The notes below the pieces were generated by a model, which ran no database searches, was not told the DNA's origin, and saw only the letters and a program-made list of their open reading frames with translations. Shown piece by piece: positions 12,471 through 26,874 of a DNA stretch of 64,000 nt. The position numbers were made by a program, and so were the translations under genes. The DNA is from Osedax frankpressi (lineage: Eukaryota > Annelida > Polychaeta > Sabellida > Siboglinidae), in contig OZ038314.1 in NCBI GenBank assembly GCA_964035775.1, positions 3,663,371-3,727,370 of the forward strand, given 5' to 3'. Each line of letters begins with the position of its first letter. Position 1 is the stretch's first letter.

Positions 12471-14036
12471 AACTTAAATAACTATAACTTAAATAACTAT
12501 AAATTAAATAACTAAACTTAAATTACTATAACTTAAATTACTATTAATTAAATAACTATAACTTAAATAACTATAACTTAAATAACTATAACTTAAATAA
12601 CTATAACTTAAATAACTATAACTTAAATAACTATAAATTAAATAACTATAAATTAAATAACTATAACTTAAATAACTATAACTTAAATAACTATAACTTA
12701 AATAACTATAACTTAAATAACTATAACTTAAATATCTATTAATTAAATAACTATAACTTAAATAACTATAACTTAAATAATTATAACTTAAATAACTATA
12801 ACTTAAATAACTATAACTTAAATAACTATTAATTAAATAACTATAACTTAAATAACTATAACTTAAATAACTATAACTTAAATAACTATAACTTAAATAA
12901 CTATAACTTAAATAACTATAACTTAAATAACTATAACTTAAATAACTATAACTTAAATAACTATAAATTAAATAACTATAACTTAAATAACTATAACTTA
13001 AATAACTATAACTTAAATAACTATAACTTAAATAACTATAACTTAAATAACTATAACTTAAATAACTATAAATTAAATAACTAAACTTAAATTACTATAA
13101 CTTAAATTACTATTAATTAAATAACTATAACTTAAATAACTATAACTTAAATAACTATAACTTAAATAACTATAACTTAAATAACTATAACTTAAATAAC
13201 TATAAATTAAATAACTATAAATTAAATAACTATAACTTAAATAACTATAACTTAAATACCTATAACTTAAATAACTATAACTTAAATAACTATAACTTAA
13301 ATAACTATAAATTAAATAACTAAACTTAAATTACTATAACTTAAATTACTATTAATTAAATAACTATAACTTAAATAACTATAACTTAAATAACTATAAC
13401 TTAAATAACTATAACTTAAATAACTATAAATTAAATAACTATAAATTAAATAACTATAACTTAAATAACTATAACTTAAATAACTATAACTTAAATAACT
13501 ATAACTTAAATAACTATAACTTAAATAACTATAACTTAAATAACTATTAATTAAATAACTATAACTTAAATAACTATAACTTAAATAACTATAACTTAAA
13601 TAACTATAACTTAAATAACTATAACTTAAATAACTATAACTTAAATAACTATTAATTAAATAACTATAACTTAAATAACTATAACTTAAATAACTATAAC
13701 TTAAATAACTATAACTTAAATAACTATAACTTAAATAACTATAACTTAAATAACTATAAATTAAATAACTATAACTTAAATAACTATAACTTAAATAACT
13801 ATAACTTAAATAACTATAACTTAAATAACTATAACTTAAATAACTATTAATTAAATAACTATAACTTAAATAACTATAACTTAAATAACTATAACTTAAA
13901 TAACTATAACTTAAATAACTATAACTTAAATAACTATAACTTAAATAACTATAACTTAAATAACTATAACTTAAATAACTATAACTTAAATAACTATAAC
14001 TTAAATAACTATAATTTAAATAACTATAATAACTAT
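12471..14036. repeat. Mosaic stretch with three D motifs
   Basis: D motifs near 12510, 13078 and 13315, again the cassette plan of 6.7-8.3 kb. Rare units: AATATCTATTAATT near 12733, ATTATAACTT near 12780, ATACCTAT near 13257. J at 14013-14036. Confidence 0.92.
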
Positions 14037-14125
14037 AAATTAAATAACTATAAATTAAATAACTATAAATTAAATAACTATAAATTAAATAACTATAAAT
14101 TAAATAACTATAAATTAAATAACTA
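14037..14125. repeat. A-run 9, 6 monomers, exits into D motif
   Basis: 89 bp: five full A monomers and a sixth lacking its last T, joined straight to a D motif. The B core that normally follows is absent, so this is a likely recombination product. Confidence 0.92.
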
Positions 14126-15557
14126 AACTTAAATTACTATAACTTAAATTACTATTAATTAAATAACTATAACTTAAATAACTATAACTTAAATAACTAT
14201 AACTTAAATAACTATAACTTAAATAACTATAACTTAAATAACTATAAATTAAATAACTATAAATTAAATAACTATAACTTAAATAACTATAACTTAAATA
14301 ACTATAACTTAAATAACTATAACTTAAATAACTATAACTTAAATAACTATTAATTAAATAACTATAACTTAAATAACTATAACTTAAATAACTATAACTT
14401 AAATAACTATAACTTAAATAACTATAACTTAAATAACTATTAATTAAATAACTATAACTTAAATAACTATAACTTAAATAACTATAACTTAAATAACTAT
14501 AACTTAAATAACTATAACTTAAATAACTATAAATTAAATAACTATAACTTAAATAACTATAACTTAAATAACTATAACTTAAATAACTATAACTTAAATA
14601 ACTATAACTTAAATAACTATAAATTAAATAACTAAACTTAAATTACTATAACTTAAATTACTATTAATTAAATAACTATAACTTAAATAACTATAACTTA
14701 AATAACTATAACTTAAATAACTATAACTTAAATAACTATAAATTAAATAACTATAAATTAAATAACTATAACTTAAATAACTATAACTTAAATAACTATA
14801 ACTTAAATAACTATAACTTAAATAACTATAACTTAAATAACTATAAATTAAATAACTAAACTTAAATTACTATAACTTAAATTACTATTAATTAAATAAC
14901 TATAACTTAAATAACTATAACTTAAATAACTATAACTTAAATAACTATAACTTAAATAACTATAAATTAAATAACTATAAATTAAATAACTATAACTTAA
15001 ATAACTATAACTTAAATAACTATAACTTAAATAACTATAACTTAAATAACTATAACTTAAATAACTATAACTTAAATAACTATTAATTAAATAACTATAA
15101 TTTAAATAACTATAACTTAAATAACTATAACTTAAATAACTATAACTTAAATAACTATAACTTAAATAACTATAACTTAAATAACTATAACTTAAATAAC
15201 TATTAATTAAATAACTATAACTTAAATAACTATAACTTAAATAACTATAACTTAAATAACTATAACTTAAATAACTATAACTTAAATAACTATAACTTAA
15301 ATAACTATAACTTAAATAACTATAAATTAAATAACTATAACTTAAATAACTATAACTTAAATAACTATAACTTAAATAACTATAACTTAAATAACTATTA
15401 ATTAAATAACTATAACTTAAATAACTATAACTTAAATAACTATAACTTAAATAACTATAACTTAAATAACTATAACTTAAATAACTATAACTTAAATAAC
15501 TATAACTTAAATAACTATAACTTAAATAACTATAATTTAAATAACTATAATAACTAT
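14126..15557. repeat. Mosaic stretch with three D motifs
   Basis: D motifs near 14121, 14630 and 14853. A U monomer near 15098 lies away from any A-run, so U is not exclusive to J. J at 15534-15557. Confidence 0.92.
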
Positions 15558-15977
15558 AAATTAAATAACTATAAATTAAATAACTATAAATTAAATAACT
15601 ATAAATTAAATAACTATAAATTAAATAACTATAAATTAAATAACTATAAATTAAATAACTATAAATTAAATAACTATAAATTAAATAACTATAAATTAAA
15701 TAACTATAAATTAAATAACTATAAATTAAATAACTATAAATTAAATAACTATAAATTAAATAACTATAAATTAAATAACTATAAATTAAATAACTATAAA
15801 TTAAATAACTATAAATTAAATAACTATAAATTAAATAACTATAAATTAAATAACTATAAATTAAATAACTATAAATTAAATAACTATAAATTAAATAACT
15901 ATAAATTAAATAACTATAAATTAAATAACTATACATTAAATAACTATAAATTAAATAACTATAAATTAAATAACTAT
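15558..15977. repeat. A-run 10, 28 monomers with ACAT variant
   Basis: 420 bp. The 26th unit (15933-15947) is ACATTAAATAACTAT, source of the minus-strand ATG for a 362-codon repetitive frame ending at 14848, rejected as a gene. Confidence 0.94.
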
Positions 15978-16213
15978 AACTTAAATAAATATAATTTAAT
16001 AACTATAACTTAAATAACTATAACTTAAATAACTATAAATTAAATAACTATTAATTAAATAACTATAACTTAAATAAATATCACTTAAATAGCTATAATA
16101 TAATAACTATAACTTAAATAACTAAAACTTAAATAATTATAATATAATAACTATAAATTAAATAAATATATCTTAAATAACTATAACTTAAATAAATATT
16201 ATATAATAACTAT
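15978..16213. repeat. B core 9, 236 bp
   Basis: Full length, no change seen. Confidence 0.93.
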
Positions 16214-17746
16214 AACTTAAATAACTATAACTTAAATAACTATAAATTAAATAACTAAACTTAAATTACTATAACTTAAATTACTATTAATTAAATAACT
16301 ATAACTTAAATAACTATAACTTAAATAACTATAACTTAAATAACTATAACTTAAATAACTATAAATTAAATAACTATAAATTAAATAACTATAACTTAAA
16401 TAACTATAACTTAAATAACTATAACTTAAATAACTATAACTTAAATAACTATAATTTAATAACTATTAATTAAATAACTATAACTTAAATAACTATAACT
16501 TAAATAACCATAAATGAAAAAACTATAAATTAAATAACTATAACTTAAATAACTCTAATTTAATAACTATAACTTAAATAACTATAACTTAACTAACGAT
16601 AACTTAATTAACTATAACTTAAATAACTATAAATTAAATAACTAAACTTAAATTACTATAACTTAAATTACTATTAATTAAATAACTATAACTTAAATAA
16701 CTACAACTTAAATAACTATAAATTAAATAACTAAACTTAAATTACTATAACTTAAATTACTATTAATTAAATAACTATAACTTAAATAACTATAACTTAA
16801 ATAACTATAACTTAAATAACTATAACTTAAATAACTATAACTTAAATAACTATAAATTAAATAACTATAAATTAAATAACTATAACTTAAATAACTATAA
16901 CTTAAATAACTATAACTTAAATAACTATAACTTAAATAACTATAACTTAAATAACTATAAATTAAATAACTAAACTTAAATTACTATAACTTAAATTACT
17001 ATTAATTAAATAACTATAACTTAAATAACTATAACTTAAATAACTATAACTTAAATAACTATAACTTAAATAACTATAAATTAAATAACTATAAATTAAA
17101 TAACTATAACTTAAATAACTATAACTTAAATAACTATAACTTAAATAACTATAACTTAAATAACTATAACTTAAATAACTATAACTTAAATAACTATTAA
17201 TTAAATAACTATAACTTAAATAACTATAACTTAAATAACTATAACTTAAATAACTCTAACTTAAATAACTATAACTTAAATAACTATAACTTAAATAACT
17301 ATAACTTAAATAACTATTAATTAAATAACTATAACTTAAATAACTATAACTTAAATAACTATAACTTAAATAACTATAACTTAAATAACTATAACTTAAA
17401 AAACTATAAATTAAATAACTATAAATTAAATAACTATAACTTAAATAACTATAACTTAAATAACTATAACTTAAATAACTATAACTTAAATAACTATAAC
17501 TTAAATAACTATTAATTAAATAACTATAACTTAAATAACTATAACTTAAATAACTATAACTTAAATAACTATAACTTTAATAACTATAACTTAAATAACT
17601 ATAACTTAAATAACTATAACTTAAATAACTATAACTTAAATAACTATAACTTAAATAACTATAACTTAAATAACTATAACTTAAATAACTATAACTTAAA
17701 TAACTATAACTTAAATAACTATAATTTAAATAACTATAATAACTAT
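16214..17746. repeat. Mosaic stretch with C block 6
   Basis: D motifs near 16252, 16637, 16728 and 16967. A 14-bp AATTTAATAACTAT unit near 16452 precedes a T monomer and C block 6, a pattern repeated before C blocks 7, 9 and 15. Rare units: AACTACAACTT near 16702, AACTCTAACTT near 17255, TTAAAAAACT near 17397. J at 17723-17746. Confidence 0.92.
16506..16615. repeat. C block 6, 110 bp, CTCT variant
   Basis: Full length with private AACTCTAATTTAAT, shared only with C blocks 7 and 9. Confidence 0.92.
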
Positions 17747-18256
17747 AAATTAAATAACTATAAATTAAATAACTATAAATTAAATAACTATAAATTAAAT
17801 AACTATAAATTAAATAACTATAAATTAAATAACTATAAATTAAATAACTATAAATTAAATAACTATAAATTAAATAACTATAAATTAAATAACTATAAAT
17901 TAAATAACTATAAATTAAATAACTATAAATTAAATAACTATAAATTAAATAACTATAAATTAAATAACTATAAATTAAATAACTATAAATTAAATAACTA
18001 TAAATTAAATAACTATAAATTAAATAACTATAAATTAAATAACTATAAATTAAATAACTATAAATTAAATAACTATAAATTAAATAACTATAAATTAAAT
18101 AACTATAAATTAAATAACTATAAATTAAATAACTATAAATTAAATAACTATAAATTAAATAACTATAAATTAAATAACTATAAATTAAATAACTATAAAT
18201 TAAATAACTATAAATTAAATAACTATAAATTAAATAACTATAAATTAAATAACTAT
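17747..18256. repeat. A-run 11, 34 A monomers
   Basis: 510 bp, no variant seen. Confidence 0.95.
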
Positions 18257-18492
18257 AACTTAAATAAATATAATTTAATAACTATAACTTAAATAACTAT
18301 AACTTAAATAACTATAAATTAAATAACTATTAATTAAATAACTATAACTTAAATAAATATCACTTAAATAGTTATAATATAATAACTATAACTTAAATAA
18401 CTAAAACTTAAATAATTATAATATAATAACTATAAATTAAATAAATATATCTTAAATAACTATAACTTAAATAAATATTATATAATAACTAT
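18257..18492. repeat. B core 10, 236 bp, GTTAT variant
   Basis: Full length but reads AAATAGTTATAATAT where other cores have AAATAGCTATAATAT. Shared only with core 11, 1,655 bp downstream. Confidence 0.93.
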
Positions 18493-18769
18493 AACTTAAA
18501 TAACTATAACTTAAATAACTATAAATTAAATAACTAAACTTAAATTACTATAACTTAAATTACTATTAATTAAATAACTATAACTTAAATAACTATAACT
18601 TAAATAACTATAACTTAAATAACTATAACTTAAATAACTATAAATTAAATAACTATAAATTAAATAACTATAACTTAAATAACTATAACTTAAATAACTA
18701 TAACTTAAATAACTATAATTTAATAACTATTAATTAAATAACTATAACTTAAATAACTATAACTTAAAT

Positions 18770-18879
18770 AACCATAAATGAAAAAACTATAAATTAAATA
18801 ACTATAACTTAAATAACTCTAATTTAATAACTATAACTTAAATAACTATAACTTAACTAACGATAACTTAATTAACTAT
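18770..18879. repeat. C block 7, 110 bp, CTCT variant
   Basis: Carries AACTCTAATTTAAT as in C blocks 6 and 9. Confidence 0.92.
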
Positions 18880-19622
18880 AACTTAAATAACTATAAATTA
18901 AATAACTAAACTTAAATTACTATAACTTAAATTACTATTAATTAAATAACTATAACTTAAATAACTATAACTTAAATAACTATAACTTAAATAACTATAA
19001 CTTAAATAACTATAAATTAAATAACTATAAATTAAATAACTATAACTTAAATAACTATAACTTAAATAACTATAACTTAAATAACTATAACTTAAATAAC
19101 TATAACTTAAATAACTATTAATTAAATAACTATAACTTAAATAACTATAACTTAAATAACTATAACTTAAATAACTATAACTTAAATAACTATTAATTAA
19201 ATAACTATAACTTAAATAACTATAACTTAAATAACTATAACTTAAATAACTATAACTTAAATAACTATAACTTAAATAACTATAACTTAAATAACTATAA
19301 CTTAAATAACTATAACTTAAATAACTATAACTTAAATAACTATAAATTAAATAACTATAACTTAAATAACTATAACTTAAATAACTATAACTTAAATAAC
19401 TATAACTTAAATAACTATAACTTAAATAACTATTAATTAAATAACTATAACTTAAATGACTATAACTTAAATAACTATAACTTAAATAACTATAACTTAA
19501 ATAACTATAACTTAAATAACTATAACTTAAATAACTATTAATTAAATAACTATAACTTAAATAACTATAACTTAAATAACTATGACTTAAATAACTATAA
19601 CTTAAATAACTATAACTTAAAT

Positions 19623-19732
19623 AACCATAAATGAAAAAACTATAAATTAAATAACTATAACTTAAATAACTATAATTTAATAACTATAACTTAAATAACT
19701 ATAACTTTACTAACGATAACTTAATTAACTAT
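19623..19732. repeat. C block 8, 110 bp, TTTAC variant
   Basis: Reads AACTTTACTAACGAT in place of AACTTAACTAACGAT. Shared only with C block 10, 1,475 bp on. Confidence 0.92.
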
Positions 19733-19911
19733 AACTTAAATAACTATAAATTAAATAACTAAACTTAAATTACTATAACTTAAATTACTATTAATTAAAT
19801 AACTATAACTTAAATAACTATAACTTAAATAACTATAAATTAAATAACTATAAATTAAATAACTATAACTTAAATAACTATAACTTAAATAACTATAACT
19901 TAAATAACTAT

Positions 19912-20147
19912 AACTTAAATAAATATAATTTAATAACTATAACTTAAATAACTATAACTTAAATAACTATAAATTAAATAACTATTAATTAAATAACTAT
20001 AACTTAAATAAATATCACTTAAATAGTTATAATATAATAACTATAACTTAAATAACTAAAACTTAAATAATTATAATATAATAACTATAAATTAAATAAA
20101 TATATCTTAAATAACTATAACTTAAATAAATATTATATAATAACTAT
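19912..20147. repeat. B core 11, 236 bp, no A-run before it
   Basis: Carries the private AGTTAT of core 10 but follows C monomers directly, without J or A-run. The 19911/19912 point therefore looks like the breakpoint of a duplication that copied cores and C blocks but not the A-run. Confidence 0.93.
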
Positions 20148-20439
20148 AACTTAAATAACTATAACTTAAATAACTATAACTTAAATAACTATAAATTAAA
20201 TAACTAAACTTAAATTACTATAACTTAAATTACTATTAATTAAATAACTATAACTTAAATAACTATAACTTAAATAACTATAACTTAAATAACTATAACT
20301 TAAATAACTATAAATTAAATAACTATAAATTAAATAACTATAACTTAAATAACTATAACTTAAATAACTATAACTTAAATAACTATAATTTAATAACTAT
20401 TAATTAAATAACTATAACTTAAATAACTATAACTTAAAT

Positions 20440-20549
20440 AACCATAAATGAAAAAACTATAAATTAAATAACTATAACTTAAATAACTCTAATTTAATAA
20501 CTATAACTTAAATAACTATAACTTAACTAACGATAACTTAATTAACTAT
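20440..20549. repeat. C block 9, 110 bp, CTCT variant
   Basis: Sister of C block 7, offset 1,670 bp. Confidence 0.92.
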
Positions 20550-21097
20550 AACTTAAATAACTATAAATTAAATAACTAAACTTAAATTACTATAACTTAA
20601 ATTACTATTAATTAAATAACTATTAATTAAATAACTATAACTTAAATAACTATAACTTAAATAACTATAACTTAAATAACTATAACTTAAATAACTATTA
20701 ATTAAATAACTATAACTTAAATAACTATAACTTAAATAACTATAACTTAAATAACTATAACTTAAATAACTATAACTTAAATAACTATAACTTAAATAAC
20801 TATAACTTAAATAACTATAAATTAAATAACTATAACTTAAATAACTATAACTTAAATAACTATAACTTAAATAACTATAACTTAAATAACTATAACTTAA
20901 ATAACTATTAATTAAATAACTATAACTTAAATAACTATAACTTAAATAACTATAACTTAAATAACTATAACTTAAATAACTATAACTTAAATAACTATAA
21001 CTTAAATAACTATTAATTAAATAACTATAACTTAAATAACTATAACTTAAATAACTATGACTTAAATAACTATAACTTAAATAACTATAACTTAAAT

Positions 21098-21207
21098 AAC
21101 CATAAATGAAAAAACTATAAATTAAATAACTATAACTTAAATAACTATAATTTAATAACTATAACTTAAATAACTATAACTTTACTAACGATAACTTAAT
21201 TAACTAT
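21098..21207. repeat. C block 10, 110 bp, TTTAC variant
   Basis: Sister of C block 8. The distance from the preceding C block is 658 bp here against 853 bp there, a loss of 195 bp (13 units). Confidence 0.92.
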
Positions 21208-21695
21208 AACTTAAATAACTATAAATTAAATAACTAAACTTAAATTACTATAACTTAAATTACTATTAATTAAATAACTATAACTTAAATAACTATAACT
21301 TAAATAACTATAAATTAAATAACTATAAATTAAATAACTATAACTTAAATAACTATAACTTAAATAACTATAACTTAAATAACTATAACTTAAATAACTA
21401 TAACTTAAATAACTATTAATTAAATAACTATAACTTAAATAACTATAACTTAAATAACTATAACTTAAATAACTATAACTTAAATAACTATAACTTAAAT
21501 AACTATAACTTAAATAACTATAACTTAAATAACTATAACTTAAATAACTATAACTTAAATAACTATAACTTAAATAACTATAACTTAAATAACTATAACT
21601 TAAATAACTATAACTTAAATAACTATAACTTAAATAACTATAACTTAAATAACTATAACTTAAATAACTATAATTTAAATAACTATAATAACTAT

Positions 21696-22070
21696 AAATT
21701 AAATAACTATAAATTAAATAACTATACATTAAATAACTATAAATTAAATAACTATAAATTAAATAACTATAAATTAAATAACTATAAATTAAATAACTAT
21801 AAATTAAATAACTATAAATTAAATAACTATAAATTAAATAACTATAAATTAAATAACTATAAATTAAATAACTATAAATTAAATAACTATAAATTAAATA
21901 ACTATAAATTAAATAACTATAAATTAAATAACTATAAATTAAATAACTATAAATTAAATAACTATAAATTAAATAACTATAAATTAAATAACTATAAATT
22001 AAATAACTATAAATTAAATAACTATAAATTAAATAACTATAAATTAAATAACTATAAATTAAATAACTAT
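21696..22070. repeat. A-run 12, 25 monomers with ACAT variant
   Basis: 375 bp. The third unit (21726-21740) is ACATTAAATAACTAT, giving the ATG of a 167-codon minus-strand frame ending at 21226, rejected as a gene. Confidence 0.94.
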
Positions 22071-22306
22071 AACTTAAATAAATATAATTTAATAACTATA
22101 ACTTAAATAACTATAACTTAAATAACTATAAATTAAATAACTATTAATTAAATAACTATAACTTAAATAAATATCACTTAAATAGCTATAATATAATAAC
22201 TATAACTTAAATAACTAAAACTTAAATAATTATAATATAATAACTATAAATTAAATAAATATATCTTAAATAACTATAACTTAAATAAATATTATATAAT
22301 AACTAT
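22071..22306. repeat. B core 12, 236 bp
   Basis: Full length with the standard AGCTAT. Confidence 0.93.
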
Positions 22307-22944
22307 AACTTAAATAACTATAACTTAAATAACTATAAATTAAATAACTAAACTTAAATTACTATAACTTAAATTACTATTAATTAAATAACTATAACTT
22401 AAATAACTATAACTTAAATAACTATAACTTAAATAACTATAACTTAAATAACTATAAATTAAATAACTATAAATTAAATAACTATAACTTAAATAACTAT
22501 AACTTAAATAACTATAACTTAAATAACTATAACTTAAATAACTATAACTTAAATAACTATTAATTAAATAACTATAACTTAAATAACTATAACTTAAATA
22601 ACTATAACTTAAATAACTATGACTTAAATAACTATAACTTAAATAACTATTAATTAAATAACTATAACTTAAATAACTATAACTTAAATAACTATAACTT
22701 AAATAACTATAACTTAAATAACTATAACTTAAATAACTATAAATTAAATAACTTTAACTTAAATAACTATAACTTAAATAACTATAACTTAAATAACTAT
22801 AACTTAAATAACTATTAATTAAATAACTATAACTTAAATAACTATAACTTAAATAACTATAACTTAAATAACTATAACTTAAATAACTATAACTTAAATA
22901 ACTATAACTTAAATAACTATAACTTAAATAACTATAACTTAAAT

Positions 22945-23010
22945 AACCATAAATGAAAAAACTATAAATTAAATAACTATAACTTAACTAACGATAACTT
23001 AATTAACTAT
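22945..23010. repeat. C block 11, short 66-bp form
   Basis: The three central units (44 bp: C, 14-bp AATTTAATAACTAT, C) are missing; both ends are intact. First of six short forms. Confidence 0.92.
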
Positions 23011-23618
23011 AACTTAAATAACTATAAATTAAATAACTAAACTTAAATTACTATAACTTAAATTACTATTAATTAAATAACTATAACTTAAATAACTATA
23101 ACTTAAATAACTATAACTTAAATAACTATAAATTAAATAACTATAAATTAAATAACTATAACTTAAATAACTATAACTTAAATAACTATAACTTAAATAA
23201 CTATAACTTAAATAACTATAACTTAAATAACTATTAATTAAATAACTATAACTTAAATAACTATAACTTAAATAACTATAACTTAAATAACTATAACTTA
23301 AATAACTATAACTTAAATAACTATAACTTAAATAACTATAAATTAAATAACTATACCTTAAATAACTATAACTTAAATAACTATAACTTAAATAACTATA
23401 ACTTAAATAACTATAACTTAAATAACTATAAATTAAATAACTATAACTTAAATAACTATAACTTAAATAACTATAACTTAAATAACTATAATTTAAATAA
23501 CTATAACTTAAATAACTATTAATTAAATAACTATAACTTAAATAACTATAACTTAAATAACTATAACTTAAATAACTATAACTTAAATAACTATAACTTA
23601 AATAACTATAACTTAAAT

Positions 23619-23728
23619 AACCATAAATGAAACAACTATAAATTAAATAACTATAACTTAAATAACTATAATTTAATAACTATAACTTAAATAACTATAA
23701 CTTAACTAACGATAACTTAATTAACTAT
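23619..23728. repeat. C block 12, 110 bp, AATGAAACAACT variant
   Basis: Full length with a private C in the A-rich part of the first unit. Confidence 0.92.
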
Positions 23729-24186
23729 AACTTAAATAACTATAAATTAAATAACTAAACTTAAATTACTATAACTTAAATTACTATTAATTAAATAACT
23801 ATAACTTAAATAACTATAACTTAAATAACTATAACTTAAATAACTATAACTTAAATAACTATAACTTAAATAACTATAAATTAAATAACTATAAATTAAA
23901 TAACTATAACTTAAATAACTATAACTTAAATAACTATAACTTAAATAACTATAACTTAAATAACTATAACTTAAATAACTATTAATTAAATAACTATAAC
24001 TTAAATAACTATAACTTAAATAACTATAACTTAAATAACTATAACTTAAATAACTATAACTTAAATAACTATAACTTAAATAACTATAACTTAAATAACT
24101 ATAACTTAAATAACTATAACTTAAATAACTATAACTTAAATAACTATAACTTAAATAACTATAATTTAAATAACTATAATAACTAT

Positions 24187-24246
24187 AAATTAAATAACTA
24201 TAAATTAAATAACTATAAAGTAAATAACTATAAATTAAATAACTAT
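24187..24246. repeat. A-run 13, 4 monomers incl. AAAG variant
   Basis: Two A, then AAAGTAAATAACTAT at 24217-24231, then one A. The AAAG unit is otherwise seen only in A-runs 3 and 4, but here the B core start is present. Confidence 0.93.
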
Positions 24247-24481
24247 AACTTAAATAAATATAATTTAATAACTATAACTTAAATAACTATAACTTAAATA
24301 ACTATAAATTAAATAACTATTAATTAAATAACTATAACTTAATAAATATCACTTAAATAGCTATAATATAATAACTATAACTTAAATAACTAAAACTTAA
24401 ATAATTATAATATAATAACTATAAATTAAATAAATATATCTTAAATAACTATAACTTAAATAAATATTATATAATAACTAT
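24247..24481. repeat. B core 13, 235 bp
   Basis: One base shorter than standard: CTTAATAAATATCAC instead of CTTAAATAAATATCAC near 24340. Confidence 0.92.
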
Positions 24482-24914
24482 AACTTAAATAACTATAACT
24501 TAAATAACTATAAATTAAATAACTAAACTTAAATTACTATAACTTAAATTACTATTAATTAAATAACTATAACTTAAATAACTATAACTTAAATAACTAT
24601 AACTTAAATAACTATAACTTAAATAACTATAAATTAAATAACTATAAATTAAATAACTATAACTTAAATAACTATAACTTAAATAACTATAACTTAAATA
24701 ACTATAACTTAAATAACTATAACTTAAATAACTATAAATTAAATAACTAAACTTAAATTACTATAACTTAAATTACTATTAATTAAATAACTATAACTTA
24801 AATAACTATAACTTAAATAACTATAACTTAAATAACTATAACTTAAATAACTATAAATTAAATAACTATAAATTAAATAACTATAACTTAAATAACTATA
24901 ACTTAAATAACTAT

Positions 24915-24944
24915 AACTTAACTAACGATAACTTAATTAACTAT
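24915..24944. repeat. C block 13, right-end fragment
   Basis: Only AACTTAACTAACGAT and AACTTAATTAACTAT remain (30 bp), joined to C monomers on the left and followed by a D motif as in complete blocks. Confidence 0.9.
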
Positions 24945-25671
24945 AACTTAAATAACTATAAATTAAATAACTAAACTTAAATTACTATAACTTAAATTAC
25001 TATTAATTAAACAACTATAACTTAAATAACTATAACTTAAATAACTATAACTTAAATAACTATAACTTAAATAACTATAACTTAAATAACTATAAATTAA
25101 ATAACTATAAATTAAATAACTATAACTTAAATAACTATAACTTAAATAACTATAACTTAAATAACTATAACTTAAATAACTATTAATTAAATAACTATAA
25201 CTTAAATAACTATAACTTAAATAACTATAACTTAAATAACTATAACTTAAATAACTATAACTTAAATAACTATAACTTAAATAACTATAACTTAAATAAC
25301 TATAACTTAAATAACTATAAATTAAATAACTATAACTTAAATAACTATAACTTAAATAACTATAACTTAAATAACTATAACTTAAATAACTATAACTTAA
25401 ATAACTATAACTTAAATAACTATAACTTAAATAACTATAACTTAAATAACTATAACTTAAATAACTATAACTTAAATAACTATAAATTAAATAACTAAAC
25501 TTAAATTACTATAACTTAAATTACTATTAATTAAATAACTATAACTTAAATAACTATAACTTAAATAACTATAACTTAAATAACTATAACTTAAATAACT
25601 ATTAATTAAATAACTATAACTTAAATAACTATAACTTAAATAACTATAACTTAAATAACTATAACTTAAAT

Positions 25672-25781
25672 AACCATAAATGAAAAAACTATAAATTAAA
25701 TAACTATAACTTAAATAACTATAATTTAATAACTATAACTTAAATAACTATAACTTAACTAACGATAACTTAATTAACTAT
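25672..25781. repeat. C block 14, 110 bp
   Basis: Full form, D motif immediately downstream. Confidence 0.93.
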
Positions 25782-26874
25782 AACTTAAATAACTATAAAT
25801 TAAATAACTAAACTTAAATTACTATAACTTAAATTACTATTAATTAAATAACTATAACTTAAATAACTATAACTTAAATAACTATAACTTAAATAACTAT
25901 AACTTAAATAACTATAAATTAAATAACTATAAATTAAATAACTATAACTTAAATAACTATAACTTAAATAACTATAACTTAAATAACTATAACTTAAATA
26001 ACTATAACTTAAATAACTATTAATTAAATAACTATAACTTAAATAACTATAAATTAAATAACTAAACTTAAATTACTATAACTTAAATTACTATTAATTA
26101 AATAACTATAACTTAAATAACTATAACTTAAATAACTATAACTTAAATAACTATAACTTAAATAACTATAAATTAAATAACTATAAATTAAATAACTATA
26201 ACTTAAATAACTATAACTTAAATAACTATAACTTAAATAACTATAACTTAAATAACTATAACTTAAATAACTATTAATTAAATAACTATAACTTAAATAA
26301 CTATAACTTAAATAACTATAACTTAAATAACTATAACTTAAATAACTATTAATGAAATAACTATAACTTAAATAACTATAACTTAAATAACTATAACTTA
26401 AATAACTATAACTTAAATAACTATAACTTAAATAACTATAACTTAAATAACTATAAATTAAATAACTATAACTTAAATAACTATAACTTAAATAACTATA
26501 ACTTAAATAACTATAACTTAAATAACTATAACTTAAATAACTATTAATTAAATAACTATAACTTAAATAACTATAACTTAAATAACTATAACTTAAATAA
26601 CTATAACTTAAATAACTATAACTTAAATAACTATTAATTAAATAACTATAACTTAAATAACTATAACTTAAATAACTATAACTTAAATAACTATAACTTA
26701 AATAACTATAACTTAAATAACTATAACTTAAATAACTATAACTTAAATAACTATAACTTAAATAACTATAACTTAAATAACTATAACTTAAATAACTATA
26801 ACTTAAATAACTATAACTTAAATAACTATAACTTAAATAACTATAACTTAAATAACTATAACTTAAATAACTAT

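Larger units (their letters stand above)
18493..19911. repeat. Mosaic stretch with C blocks 7 and 8
   Basis: D motifs near 18531, 18900 and 19755. Rare CTTAAATGAC near 19452 and CTATGACTTAA near 19582. It ends in C monomers, with no J and no A-run before the next B core. Confidence 0.92.
20148..21695. repeat. Mosaic stretch with C blocks 9 and 10
   Basis: D motifs near 20205, 20574 and 21231. The CTATGACTTAA marker near 21057 repeats that at 19582 with the same spacing to the C block. J at 21672-21695. Confidence 0.92.
22307..24186. repeat. Mosaic stretch with C blocks 11 and 12
   Basis: D motifs near 22345, 23035 and 23752. Rare units: CTATGACTT near 22619, AACTTTAACTT near 22752, ATACCTTAAAT near 23354. 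J at 24163-24186. Confidence 0.92.
24482..26874. repeat. Mosaic stretch with six D motifs
   Basis: D motifs near 24519, 24745, 24970, 25492, 25805 and 26060; the first three are about 225 bp apart. A rare TTAAACAACT near 25012 and TAATGAAATAAC near 26349. About 16 uniform C units precede A-run 14, with no J. Confidence 0.91.

Noticed and set aside
14848-15936. 362-codon minus-strand open frame
   Set aside because: Same cause: ATG from the ACAT unit at 15933, the frame continuing through A-run 10 and mosaic C/T units until a D motif.
21226-21729. 167-codon minus-strand open frame
   Set aside because: ATG from the ACAT unit at 21726; ends at the D motif near 21231. Pure satellite.
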